Positions 17,111 to 25,961 of a stretch of 35,675 nt of DNA are shown here, piece by piece. How positions within the stretch are numbered: position 1 is the stretch's first letter; each line of letters opens with the position of its first letter. This stretch comes from Opitutaceae bacterium. Lineage in GTDB: Bacteria > Verrucomicrobiota > Verrucomicrobiia > Opitutales > Opitutaceae. The stretch covers positions 1 through 35,675 of the forward strand of contig JANQKV010000041.1 of the NCBI GenBank assembly GCA_028280945.1, given 5' to 3'. The notes below the pieces were generated by a model. That model had not been told where the DNA came from. It ran no database searches and saw only the letters and a list, made by a program, of their open reading frames with translations. The translations under genes and the position numbers were made by a program.

Positions 17111-17830
17111 TCAGACCCGCTTGTATTCCACATAGATTGCCACGCTCGAGCACTGCCAGCGGAAGAATGGCACCTTCTCTATGGTCCGGTTCCACCAGAC
17201 CAGCAGCGGCATGAGCTTGGCGGGGACCTTGAATGGGAACAGGAAGGGGAAAATCTCGAATTTGGTCAGTTCATACCCCTCGTGGCCCTCGAAGAAACTA
17301 CGCCATTTTCCGGGGGTGAATGATTGCTCGCCGGCGGCGCGGTGTCCGGGGGTGAGTTCCTTGAGTTTGCGGAAGATGCTCAGTCCGTTGGACTCGGTCA
17401 GCAGGCAACGCCCGCGGGCCGTGCGCATCATCTCTCGCGCCATGGCGCGTTGGTCCTCAACATGGTGCATGACGTCGAACTCCACGGTAACATCAAATGC
17501 CTCATCCTCGAGGGGGAGCTGCTGCGCATCCGCCTGAACCGCGTCCAAACCGATGCTCTTGAGCCAATCCACGCCTTCCTCAAAATACTCGGAGACAACG
17601 TATTTGCCAATCTGACCCTGATTTGCGGCAAGCATTGCCTTGCTCATGTCACCGTTGCCGGAGCCGATCTCAAAAAAAGAGGCCTCCTTGTCCTGGTCGA
17701 AGTGGTCATAAAAGAACTCAACGTAGCGCGGGACGATGAACACGTCGCTGATTTCCCCCACGATCTTCTTTCGCCAGGATGATTTTTGATCGTGAATTTC
17801 GGCCCAGTTTTCTTGCCTTGGTAGCTTCAT
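17111..17830 (-). CDS. Class I SAM-dependent methyltransferase (intact copy)
   Basis: A 239-residue protein. SAM motif I FFEIGSGNGDMS is at 52-63, a second acidic segment (YVVSEYFEEGVDWL) follows, and FDVMHHVEDQRAM is motif IV. A tryptophan-rich, basic C-terminal part may bind lipid or acceptor. The N-terminal half has a near-identical truncated copy 1.6 kb upstream (about 19470-19816). It lies between two GT2 genes. Methylation of a glycan or lipid-linked sugar is likely. A 102-base gap before the next gene upstream contains no open frame. Confidence 0.85.
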   Translation of the reverse strand: MKLPRQENWAEIHDQKSSWRKKIVGEISDVFIVPRYVEFFYDHFDQDKEASFFEIGSGNGDMSKAMLAANQGQIGKYVVSEYFEEGVDWLKSIGLDAVQADAQQLPLEDEAFDVTVEFDVMHHVEDQRAMAREMMRTARGRCLLTESNGLSIFRKLKELTPGHRAAGEQSFTPGKWRSFFEGHEGYELTKFEIFPFLFPFKVPAKLMPLLVWWNRTIEKVPFFRWQCSSVAIYVEYKRV

Positions 17831-17932
17831 GCAGTTTCAAAAAGGAGCACTGGCTGCAATATTACAAGATCACGTTGATCCTGTGTTCCCAGCTACTGAT
17901 GTGGTGGTAACGATGCCTGTATGGGGGGTAAA

Positions 17933-18625
17933 TTAGTGGAAAAAATTGTATTTTAGGATGGCGTAGATGGCCCGGAAGCCGTCACGCCAACCGATCTTCT
18001 TGCCTTCGCTATAGGTGCGGCCATAGTAACTGATGCCCACTTCATATATTCTACAGCCTTTGATTTTGGCAACTCTTGCTGTAATTTCAGGTTCAAATCC
18101 AAAGCGGTCTTCCTTAATTATTATACTTTGAATGATCTCGCGACGGAAAACTTTGTAGCATGTTTCCATGTCCGTGAGGTTGAGGTTGGTAAACATGTTA
18201 GAAAGCATGGTGAGGAATCGGTTCCCGATCATGTGCCAGAAGTAAACCACGCGGTGTGCTTGTCCGCCCATAAATCGAGAACCGAAGACTACGTCAGCTT
18301 TACCATCCAGAATTGGCTTGAGCAACAACGGGTATTCACGTGGGTCGTATTCCAAGTCGGCATCTTGGATGATAACGGCTTCACCTGTGGCTACGGCTAT
18401 ACCGGAGCGTAAAGCGGCACCCTTGCCTTGGTTAGCTTGATGATAAATTACTTTTTGGACCAGCGGTTCGATTTCAGTGCGTAGAATGTCACGTGTGCTG
18501 TCCTGCGAGCAGTCGTCTACAATAATGATCTCCTTGTCCTTCACCGGCGCGGCCCGCACGGCCTCCACGATGGTGCGAATCGTTTTTTGCTCATTGTAGC
18601 ACGGGATTACGATCGATAGTTTCAT
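17933..18625 (-). CDS. GT2 glycosyltransferase, DPM1-like
   Basis: A 230-residue compact GT-A enzyme. [10 protein letters not shown] is at 4-13, IIVDDCSQD at 34-42, [11 protein letters not shown] at 65-75 and QDADLEYDP at 87-95 with the DAD metal site. This set is typical of polyprenyl-phosphate-sugar synthases (DPM1-like) without transmembrane tails. It likely transfers hexose or mannose from a nucleotide donor to a polyprenyl-phosphate carrier for use by a GT-C partner, but the donor is not visible. The gene looks more AT-rich than its downstream neighbours, and upstream lie decayed remnants. It may have arrived with a separate cassette. Confidence 0.87.
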   Translation of the reverse strand: MKLSIVIPCYNEQKTIRTIVEAVRAAPVKDKEIIIVDDCSQDSTRDILRTEIEPLVQKVIYHQANQGKGAALRSGIAVATGEAVIIQDADLEYDPREYPLLLKPILDGKADVVFGSRFMGGQAHRVVYFWHMIGNRFLTMLSNMFTNLNLTDMETCYKVFRREIIQSIIIKEDRFGFEPEITARVAKIKGCRIYEVGISYYGRTYSEGKKIGWRDGFRAIYAILKYNFFH

Positions 18626-18717
18626 TAAATAAGATATACTGTCAATTGGGTTTGCTTCACGGTTATACGCTGATTGAGCAATGAAAATTACTACTGCTTC
18701 GCCGTTGGTGAATCGAT

Positions 18718-19373
18718 TTAGAATATTTGATAGTTTTGTGCGGCACCCTCCAGTGGTGGAGCTGTGAACACATGATTCAGAATTAAACCGGAGGCATCGA
18801 TGGTTTCGGACGCGAGCGGGTTTCCTAAAAGCTCGACCAAGAGTAGCACAATATTACTTCGGGTAAGTGAAGAGAGGTCCTCAACGACGGATGTGTTGCC
18901 TTCCCTGGAGGAAATGAATCTCACATTGGGAATCTTTTTCATCAGCATCGGTAACGTAATGTTTCCATGCCGGTAAGCCATGAGGGGAATGACTAAAATG
19001 GGACGCATCGATTGAAATATTCTAGTTTGGAGATATATTTCTATTTCGGCTAGACCACTACCGGAGGGCCATCCCGAAATTTACTGAGTCCGATCACTGG
19101 GAGGGCGCGGGAACTGGTCGGGTCTGGTAAGTAATCGCAAGTCACGAGAAATGAACAGCAGACCAGTTGCCGCAGTGAGTATAAGGCGTAAACGAATGCC
19201 CCAAGCACCGGTTGAGGATTCGGTTTTGCTCCCGTTGGACGCAACACCGAAACCAGCGGCTATGGCAAAAGGAACCACAATACAGTAAAGTAGCGTTTCG
19301 CGACAAATCCTTTGAAAATAAGGGTATACAATAAAAATACACCAAGCCCGATCAGTAGACAGCTTTAGCGGGG
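18718..19373 (-). pseudogene. Frame-broken remnant, possibly of a membrane protein
   Basis: No single frame spans this interval. The minus strand instead shows coding-like stretches in different frames. Near 19280-19373 there is a hydrophobic helix (LLIGLGVFLLYTLIFKGF) ended by TAG. Then comes a segment in a second frame with two more hydrophobic stretches (FAIAAGFGV, LRLILTAATGLLFISRDLRLL) ending near 19081. Finally a 96-residue frame (18718-19008, open further upstream to about 19066) starts with IPLMAYRHGN-like sequence. This looks like the last part of a membrane protein broken by at least two frameshifts, but I do not recognise the family. The 96-residue frame might instead be a small separate gene. 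Confidence 0.35.
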
Positions 19374-19469
19374 GGTTGGAGTGGACCCCAACGGTTGGAC
19401 AATTGGCGAGGGTTAATTGTATATGAGAGCGGGTGGGATAGGCCGATTCATGCCTCTTCCGAGAATGGG

Positions 19470-19816
19470 CATAAAACTCGTCGGAGGAAGCATCCGCGAC
19501 TGGTAGGTTTTGGGCGTCGGCCTGAATGGCATTGAGAGCGATCGGTCAACCAATCGACCCCCTCCGGGAAATACTCGGAGACTACATAACGTCCGATTTG
19601 GTCTTGGTTGGCTGCCAGCACTGCCTTGCTCATGTCGCCGTTGCCCGAACCGATCTCGAAAAACGAGGCCTCCTGATCGCGGCCAAAGTGGCCGTAGAAG
19701 AATTCAATGTAGCGAGGAACGATGAACACATCGCTGATCTCGCCTACGATCTTCTTTCGCCAGGACGACTCCTGATCGTGGATTTCGGCCCAGTTTTTGT
19801 TCGATGGGTTATTCAA
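19470..19816 (-). pseudogene. Truncated, frameshifted duplicate of the 17.1-17.8 kb methyltransferase
   Basis: The start is a TTG at 19816 that overlaps the stop of the membrane gene upstream (TTGA). The first 90 or so residues match the intact methyltransferase at 17111-17830 almost residue for residue, including EIGSGNGDMSKA and YVVSEYF. After the EGVDWL segment the frame breaks. The expected continuation (ALNAIQADAQNLP) is in another frame, so a small indel occurred. Homology to the intact copy then stops near 19474, before motif IV. It cannot make a functional enzyme. The likely histories are a partial duplication, or an older related allele left after recombination. Confidence 0.8.
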
Positions 19817-21573
19817 ATTCTTACTGAGAGCTTGATAGTGCCACGTTTGATTTGACGTGGTTCACGGAGAATGACCGGAACGTTTTCGCCGGATTTATTG
19901 GCTGGAACAGAATGTGAAAATGACTCAATTTCCGCGTTCTCTTTCAAGATCATGTATTCCAACCAAACATTTGGTGCACCGTTTGGTGGGCGTTCGACCA
20001 CGATGGTGTTGTCGACTGTGCAGTTGGCACTTCTCAGACGGCCGAAATAGGCAAAAGCGGGCAGGTCGTCCGTTTGGTAGGTTGGACTGGCGAGCAGAAA
20101 CCAATTTCTAGTGGGAAATGAAGGAAGGCTGACATTCCGGGGGTGAAACGGAATAGACATTCCTAGATGGAGTTGGGAGAATTCTGAGTTTTCCCAGCGT
20201 TGCAGATAATCTCTTTCGACGACGATGTCGCTAATCTCTCCAGAACGATCCCATTGCTGAAGGGCCAATGCGGTGACATCCCGTGGTGTCTTCCAAAACG
20301 CATTCCGGATTTGAACCACAGCATTGTTTCGTGAGACATTACCTGCAAACAATATTACGATGGCCACGCAGCCCAACCCATAAAGAGCCAGTAGAGATTT
20401 ATTGCGTTGTCCTCGCAGCCAATTGAGCAGAGTGCCGAGAATCAGGGCCAAGCCGAAAGTTTGCACGTAAAGTTGCAAGTAGCCCATTCCCCATTTTAAC
20501 TCTAGTTGGTATTTTACGGTGATCGCGGTGAGGACAGGGGGAACTGTAATAAAGCAGACCCCTCCCACCACTGGGACCATCCAACGATGAAATGGTAGTT
20601 TCTGTATTTTTGTGCTCGCGGAGCGAGTCAACCAAATCAGAAGGCAAACAACGGCCACCCCTCCGGTGATCGCGCTAGGTGTGATGGTCGGTATTTGCCG
20701 CCAGACGGAAGGCGTCATTGAATCGCCGACGAATACTGGGATCGTGCTAGCAAGCTGGACCAAGTAAGCATGTAGGATGCTCTGCAAAGATGATACCTGA
20801 ATTGTGGTTCCTGTATTCAAGCTAGATTGTTTCAGTAGCAAATTGAGCACGCCGAACAATATACCCCAACCGATCGGAATCAGCAGTAATGTCCATTTAC
20901 GTTTGAAAGGCGTGGAAGAGAGCAAGTTCTGTCCTAATGTTGCTACCGCTACGACGATGGCTGCTTCCCAAGTCAATATAGCAAGAAAGACCCAAGCCAA
21001 ATGTTTGATGACTAAGCGGCGCGGAAAGGTGGAGGTTTCGTTGATGTGAACCAGAAGTTGATCGTAGGATGAAATAGCTTGAACCATAAACCCCGTGAGC
21101 AGAGGTAGGTAAGCAAAGTAGCTAGTGAAAGAGTCGTGGTAGTTCTGGAACTGTGAACAACTAACAAAAATTATAAGGACCAACGATGCGGGAATATGGC
21201 TTGAAAAGAGCCGAGTTAATCCCGACTGAATTAGAAGAAAAGAAAGGAGGTAGATGATCCCGAAATAGATGCGGTAGGCAACCAGATCGTTGCCAATTTC
21301 AAGCAAGATCGGAAGTAATCCGAACGAAAAAACTAAAGGAAATCGGCCTTGAAATTTTAGGAAATTCACGAAATTTTCGTAGCAATAATCCCACAGGGTG
21401 TGCCCCCATATTTCTAGTTTCTGGTTCCATAGTGAAATTACGGAGTCATCATCATAAAAACCGGCCGACCAGATTTGAGCGATCATCAGAGTCGCGAGCA
21501 GCACGGAAGGGCCATATATATCAAGAATGTTCGATCGGGCTGCTGTTACGGTGGATCGGTTGGTGTGGTGCAT
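19813..21573 (-). CDS. Large polytopic membrane protein, probably GT-C or polymerase-like
   Basis: I chose the ATG at 21573 (586 residues). A TTG at 21624 would add 17 residues of unclear sequence. It has about ten hydrophobic segments, starting with PSVLLATLMIAQIW, followed by an acidic loop (SAGFYDDDSV) like the first periplasmic loop of GT-C enzymes. A hydrophilic C-terminal domain of about 150 residues ends the protein. No family name is recognised with certainty. Among glycan genes it could be a GT-C glycosyltransferase that uses polyprenyl-phosphate sugars from the DPM1-like neighbours, or a modification enzyme. AT-rich codon use suggests an origin different from the flanking 11-17 kb and 24-31 kb genes. 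Confidence 0.65.
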   Translation of the reverse strand: MHHTNRSTVTAARSNILDIYGPSVLLATLMIAQIWSAGFYDDDSVISLWNQKLEIWGHTLWDYCYENFVNFLKFQGRFPLVFSFGLLPILLEIGNDLVAYRIYFGIIYLLSFLLIQSGLTRLFSSHIPASLVLIIFVSCSQFQNYHDSFTSYFAYLPLLTGFMVQAISSYDQLLVHINETSTFPRRLVIKHLAWVFLAILTWEAAIVVAVATLGQNLLSSTPFKRKWTLLLIPIGWGILFGVLNLLLKQSSLNTGTTIQVSSLQSILHAYLVQLASTIPVFVGDSMTPSVWRQIPTITPSAITGGVAVVCLLIWLTRSASTKIQKLPFHRWMVPVVGGVCFITVPPVLTAITVKYQLELKWGMGYLQLYVQTFGLALILGTLLNWLRGQRNKSLLALYGLGCVAIVILFAGNVSRNNAVVQIRNAFWKTPRDVTALALQQWDRSGEISDIVVERDYLQRWENSEFSQLHLGMSIPFHPRNVSLPSFPTRNWFLLASPTYQTDDLPAFAYFGRLRSANCTVDNTIVVERPPNGAPNVWLEYMILKENAEIESFSHSVPANKSGENVPVILREPRQIKRGTIKLSVRI

Positions 21574-21728
21574 TGATTTGAGTAAGCTGATCGGCCGAAA
21601 AAAGTCGGTCTTGGTCGTGGTCAAGTGGAGATGAAAAGGTTTCTCAAGGTAAACTGGAGCGAAACTATGTCGTTCAAATCGTGCATGAATCTGATCAGGT
21701 CTGAGATTGTCAGGTGCTGACGTAGTAA

Positions 21729-23678
21729 TTAATCAGAATCGACCGTTATTCGCAAACCCAGCTTCCGAGGGTCATTCGGAGGTAAGTGAGGTGGGCTTGA
21801 TTCAATGACGATACGGTCAGATTCTTGACTGATTCCAATTTTGATTGTCCGACGCTCGTGCGCTTGCAGCTCAGTTTGATGGTAGAAGTGGTCGGCTTTA
21901 ATTACTATATTCCTTTTCAAAGCTGTCGGATTCCATAGCGCTAAGCTAATTTCACCGGATTCCGATGAGTATGTGCGAATCACTGCTTTTTCTGCAGTCC
22001 ATCCATCGGCAAAAAACCCGCCTTCAAATACAATGCTTGGCATTGGATTGTCTGTTTTTTGGGGTAATGATTCCCATAGACTTGATCCACTTTCTGAAGT
22101 AAAGGACTGCACCAACCTGAATTTGCTGATTTTTTCTGTTTCCAAGTCATCTCTATTGACGACTAGCAGAGCTACGGGAATATCGTTCTCTCGAATGCTA
22201 CCGATCCTTTCTGCGGAAAGTGTTGAGGCGACCGGTCTCATCTTCAATTCGTGAGAATTTAGAAACGGCAATACCCAAGAATCGCTTCCTGCAAACAGAT
22301 ACATTCGTCCGTTTGGGTTTGATTTTCGCCAACTTATAGTCGAGTGCCAAATCGGAAGTAGCGTCGGTCGCTCGACAAACTGTTGCTCCACTCTAGCCTG
22401 CAATGCCCTTGCTAGGTCTCGTGGACGTTTGTTGAACGAGAAGAGTGGATAAATGACCGTGCCATAGCCAAAGACTGCCAGTAGTATCCAATGTGATGCG
22501 GGATGGCGGGCTCGCATAGCCAGTGCAGCTGTCCAAAATACGAAAGGAAGGAGAAGGAATCGATTGTTCCAAGGCATCCAAGCCACGAGTAAACAAACCA
22601 AAGCCCAACAAACTGTTCCCGCTACGGCTAGTCGCCACCAAGCAGACTGAGGGCGCCAGCGAAATAGTGAGAACATCGCGATAGCCAAGCAAAGACTTCC
22701 GGTTGCTCCGAAATCACTGGCTGCATCCATGCCCATCCGGTTAACCGAGAATGTTTCGTCACTAAAGTCGAACCGGTAACCTACATCGCGAAGCCCCATC
22801 ATTTTGAGGGTGTTTCTGCAGGCTTCTTCCCAAAAAGGTGAGTGACCGGGGTCTTCTTGGAATGGCTCTGTTCCGGTTGCCATATTGGCGTATATATAGC
22901 GAACAGAATTGGCCGCCGCCCCTTTAAGGCCGTCGGGGTTCCGGTGTGCTTTTTGGAAGCTGAGGGAACCCAGTGGATGATCATGGCGCAAAAAAGATGC
23001 AACATATGTCTCGATACTTCCGCAAAAGAACATGCCAACAATAAGTGTTACCAGCATTACTAAAGCCCCATTGCGATTGCATCTTAGGACAATCAAGCTC
23101 AACCCAGAAGCTAGGACGGCCAACGGAAGACCACTCGTTTTTGATCCTGCTGCAAAAGCAAGGCCGAGCGCTGCAAAGGCCAAATGAATTTTTCCACGGG
23201 TTCTTTGCCAGCGCAACATGCCATGAACCCAGACTCCCACGCCGAATACGACTGCAATATCGTTTTTTGTCCCGGTGGCCTGAAATACCAGCATGGGCAT
23301 ACTGAGGAATCCGAGCACGGTGAGCCACGCTATACATTTGCCGCGCAATTCGTTGACCCACACCCACGCAATGATGCAAATCCCCATAAAGCATAGGAAA
23401 CTTGGCAACGCGTATCCCCAGCGAAGGGACAACAGTGGCAGATGGATGGCGTCAAAAGTCCATGGGAAGACGAGTTGACGCTCCGTGGTCCAATAAGGGT
23501 TGTCCCAAAGTCCTCCCCAAACGGTTAAGGGCAATCGTCCGAGGTTGTAGACGTGCGCATCCCAGATCGTAACCGGGGCCAGTAGTGCCATTGAAGCCCA
23601 ATAGCAAAAAACAAAAATACACAACCACTTCGCAGTCTGTGCAACAACGTCGGCGCTCTTGGACTCGGTAGCGTTCAT
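21729..23678 (-). CDS. Membrane glycosyltransferase, GT-C-like
   Basis: A 649-residue protein. An N-terminal hydrophobic helix is followed by a loop with TIWDAHVYNLGRLP (37-50), where Asp-40 matches the catalytic acidic residue expected in the first periplasmic loop of GT-C enzymes. Around ten more helices follow, then a soluble beta-rich C-terminal region (about 440-649). Such proteins take a sugar from polyprenyl phosphate and transfer it on the periplasmic side. The start overlaps the stop of the 46-residue membrane protein as ATGA. It is next to another large membrane protein of similar plan. The exact acceptor is unknown. Confidence 0.72.
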   Translation of the reverse strand: MNATESKSADVVAQTAKWLCIFVFCYWASMALLAPVTIWDAHVYNLGRLPLTVWGGLWDNPYWTTERQLVFPWTFDAIHLPLLSLRWGYALPSFLCFMGICIIAWVWVNELRGKCIAWLTVLGFLSMPMLVFQATGTKNDIAVVFGVGVWVHGMLRWQRTRGKIHLAFAALGLAFAAGSKTSGLPLAVLASGLSLIVLRCNRNGALVMLVTLIVGMFFCGSIETYVASFLRHDHPLGSLSFQKAHRNPDGLKGAAANSVRYIYANMATGTEPFQEDPGHSPFWEEACRNTLKMMGLRDVGYRFDFSDETFSVNRMGMDAASDFGATGSLCLAIAMFSLFRWRPQSAWWRLAVAGTVCWALVCLLVAWMPWNNRFLLLPFVFWTAALAMRARHPASHWILLAVFGYGTVIYPLFSFNKRPRDLARALQARVEQQFVERPTLLPIWHSTISWRKSNPNGRMYLFAGSDSWVLPFLNSHELKMRPVASTLSAERIGSIRENDIPVALLVVNRDDLETEKISKFRLVQSFTSESGSSLWESLPQKTDNPMPSIVFEGGFFADGWTAEKAVIRTYSSESGEISLALWNPTALKRNIVIKADHFYHQTELQAHERRTIKIGISQESDRIVIESSPPHLPPNDPRKLGLRITVDSD

Positions 23679-23815
23679 TTCGTAATCAAGTATAGTCGAC
23701 TAACCAAAGATATAAGAGTGAGGATAACGATAATGACGTAGGGGATATCCGCCCATTGCAACGCCCGCCGCTGTTCCGGCGTTGTTTCATATTGTTTTTG
23801 GTTTTGAGGGGGCAT
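23675..23815 (-). CDS. Small single-pass membrane protein, 46 residues
   Basis: The ATG is at 23815 and the TGA at 23677-23675. The frame has a polar, Gln-rich N-terminus (PPQNQKQYETTPEQRRALQW) and one hydrophobic segment (IPYVIIVILTLISLVSRLYL) with flanking Arg and Lys. Its start lies one base after the TAG of the upstream methyltransferase gene, and its stop overlaps the ATG of the membrane glycosyltransferase as ATGA, so both junctions are coupled. It has no match I can name. The tight coupling suggests a small partner subunit, such as a stabiliser or regulator of the membrane glycosyltransferase. It might instead be an untranslated spacer frame, though that is less likely given both junctions. 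Confidence 0.6.
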   Translation of the reverse strand: MPPQNQKQYETTPEQRRALQWADIPYVIIVILTLISLVSRLYLITK

Positions 23816-23816
23816 T

Positions 23817-24647
23817 CTATATAGCACTGGGGCGTTCTAATACAAGTATCCAACGTAGCCAAAGGCGTGGATCGATGGTTTCCCATTTAACACAGCGAAA
23901 AAGCTGGGGAATGAGACCTGCTTCCCGAGCCGGATTGATCACACGACGCAAAAGGGCATCGGGCGAGTAGTGGCGGCCGAAGCGGTTTTGCCATTCGGGA
24001 ATCAGACAATAATACCTCGCTTCAGTATCGAAACCGATCTTTTCATGGATGTTCGCATCGGTCTCTCCGGTGATGTTACAGTGATTTGCGTTCAGATAAA
24101 GGGGGAGAATTATCGTGCGACCGCCGGGTTTAAGTAAACGGGCACACTCACGCACATAGGCCGTATCGGCGTCGCCTTCAAAGTGTTCGAAGGTGCAATG
24201 CAACATCATGAAGTCGACGCTGGCATTGGGTAAGGGAATAGAGGCGGCACTGCTGCCGATGCGGTCTCCGTGCACGCCTGCGGGGTAGACCAAGTCTTGT
24301 TCGTAACATCGAACATCATGCAGGCGGCGAAGCATGCCGGGCACCACTGACTTACAGCTGCCGATATCCACGGCGGTCTGCCCGGGCATCGGTTGGGCTA
24401 TCGCGAGACTCAGGTAGTGTTCCAGTGACTTCTCCAACAGGCAATGATGGTTCGGGCCACCGTAGATCCGGTATTCACCGGCATATTCCTCGAGTTGCAA
24501 GTGGGCTTCGAAGCCGGCCAGGTGTGGGGCCACGGAGAAATCCTCGGTAGGGACGCCCAGTTCGGTCAATTGCTCTTCCACGCGATCGAGGGCCGGGTGT
24601 GAGATGTCGATGTATTTCCAACCGGATTGTTCAAGGACGGGAGGCAT
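23817..24647 (-). CDS. SAM-dependent methyltransferase-like protein
   Basis: A 276-residue protein with a methyltransferase fold. VDIGSCKSV at 93-101 takes the place of motif I but lacks the usual GxG, while YEQDLVYPAG follows as the acidic turn. MMLHCTFEHFEGD and ARLLKPGGRTIILPLYL are the motif IV and post-IV strands. The N-terminal 80 residues and the C-terminal 70 are specific to this protein, the latter with many aromatic and basic residues. It lies 9 bases after the GT2 gene upstream. The missing GxG could weaken SAM binding or mark a divergent subfamily. Acceptor unknown. Confidence 0.75.
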   Translation of the reverse strand: MPPVLEQSGWKYIDISHPALDRVEEQLTELGVPTEDFSVAPHLAGFEAHLQLEEYAGEYRIYGGPNHHCLLEKSLEHYLSLAIAQPMPGQTAVDIGSCKSVVPGMLRRLHDVRCYEQDLVYPAGVHGDRIGSSAASIPLPNASVDFMMLHCTFEHFEGDADTAYVRECARLLKPGGRTIILPLYLNANHCNITGETDANIHEKIGFDTEARYYCLIPEWQNRFGRHYSPDALLRRVINPAREAGLIPQLFRCVKWETIDPRLWLRWILVLERPSAI

Positions 24648-24656
24648 AGGTAGGGT

Positions 24657-25961
24657 TCAGCTCAAGCTGGTTTCGAGGAGGAGGACAGAGAGTTTGCGAT
24701 CGTCGGGTGTATTGTGGACGTCGCGGGGGATAAAGAAACTGTTGGTGCGGATTTCGACCTGGCAGGCGGGTTGGTTGATGTCGGCCACGGTGCCTTCCAG
24801 CACGAAATCCTGTTCCTCGGTCACCTTCGCCACCGCCTGTTTCCGGCCATTGATGCGCAGTTCGCAAACCACGTCGCGGTGGTGGCCCTGGGGCAGGTGT
24901 TTCAGAGTGAAGACAAGTTTTTGGGCCCCCGCCTCCAGCGGAATGGCGCGGCGGTAAACGGGGCCGATCCACCCGTCACCGTGTTGATCGGTGAACCCGT
25001 CGTCGGTGGTGATAAGGCGTTCGAAAAACCGCAGTCGATGGGTGGCGAGCCACGCCCGCAGGAGGCGGTCCCGGGCCATGCGGGGAGAGAAGGTCAGGGT
25101 CTTGAGAAACTGGATGAACGCCCGGACACTTCTGCCTTCGCGCGCGGCATCCTCCGCCGAGCGGGCGTAGTGCCGGGCCCGCTCGTGAAGGTCCCGGTTG
25201 TGCAGCCAATAGGAGATCTCGCAGCGCCATCGGCGGGGATGCCACCACCCGCCCCAGTAGCGGCGGCTCACCTTGATGCTCATTTCGAAGATGTCAGCCT
25301 CGGTGCTCATGGCTGACTTGGATACGGCATGCATCCGGTAGGTGCTCCAGAGCTCATCCACCCGGTGGAAGCTGAACCGTCGCCCGAAACGGCAGAACAG
25401 GTCGTAATCCATGACATGGTGTTCCTTCACATTGAATCCCCCACACTTCTCCCAGACTTTCCGGTGCCAGAAGACGGAGGGTTGCGGCAGGATGTTGTAG
25501 CCCCGTTTCCAGATGGCGAGGAACTCGTAAAAGGAGGGGAATTCCGCCGGATGCTCGATTCCCACGTAGGGTGAATCTTCCCCGGTAAACAGGCACCGGC
25601 CAAACACGACGTATTTCCCCTGGGAGGGATCCATCTCCCGGGCCACACTCTGCAGGCATCCCGGGTAGAGCGTGTCGTCGGAGTTCAGGAAGCCGAGAAC
25701 CTCGCCCTTGGCCCGCTTGAACCCCCGGTTCAGCGCGTCGGCCTGCCCCTCGTCCTTTTCCACGAAAAGATGGAAGATCTGCGGGTGTTTCTCGGCGAAT
25801 TCCCGGGCGATCTCCGCGGCACCGTCGGTGGATCCCCCGTCTTGAATGATGACCTCCAGGTTCGGGTAATCCTGATCCACCAGGCTTTGCAGGGTTTCCG
25901 CGATGAAGCGGCCCTGGTTGAAGGAGGGAACGATGATGGAGATGGCGGGTGGCTTGTTCAT
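24657..25961 (-). CDS. GT2 glycosyltransferase with C-terminal beta-rich domain
   Basis: A 434-residue protein. The GT-A catalytic part covers about 6-230: SIIVPSFNQG (8-17), QDGGSTDG (40-47), EGQADALNRG (71-80) and NSDD (93-96) for the metal. A helical linker follows, then a beta-rich C-terminal domain from about 329. That domain contains DGWIGPVYRR and ends with a DDRKLSVLLLE segment, a pattern seen in accessory domains of glycan transferases and probably glycan-binding. The start overlaps the double-GT4 stop as ATGA (25958-25961), so it is translated with the putative polymerase. Confidence 0.85.
   Translation of the reverse strand: MNKPPAISIIVPSFNQGRFIAETLQSLVDQDYPNLEVIIQDGGSTDGAAEIAREFAEKHPQIFHLFVEKDEGQADALNRGFKRAKGEVLGFLNSDDTLYPGCLQSVAREMDPSQGKYVVFGRCLFTGEDSPYVGIEHPAEFPSFYEFLAIWKRGYNILPQPSVFWHRKVWEKCGGFNVKEHHVMDYDLFCRFGRRFSFHRVDELWSTYRMHAVSKSAMSTEADIFEMSIKVSRRYWGGWWHPRRWRCEISYWLHNRDLHERARHYARSAEDAAREGRSVRAFIQFLKTLTFSPRMARDRLLRAWLATHRLRFFERLITTDDGFTDQHGDGWIGPVYRRAIPLEAGAQKLVFTLKHLPQGHHRDVVCELRINGRKQAVAKVTEEQDFVLEGTVADINQPACQVEIRTNSFFIPRDVHNTPDDRKLSVLLLETSLS

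Noticed and set aside
18718-19008. Intact small gene of 96 codons
   Set aside because: Coding-like sequence continues upstream of its ATG and in other frames, which fits a remnant better, although a small gene cannot be excluded.
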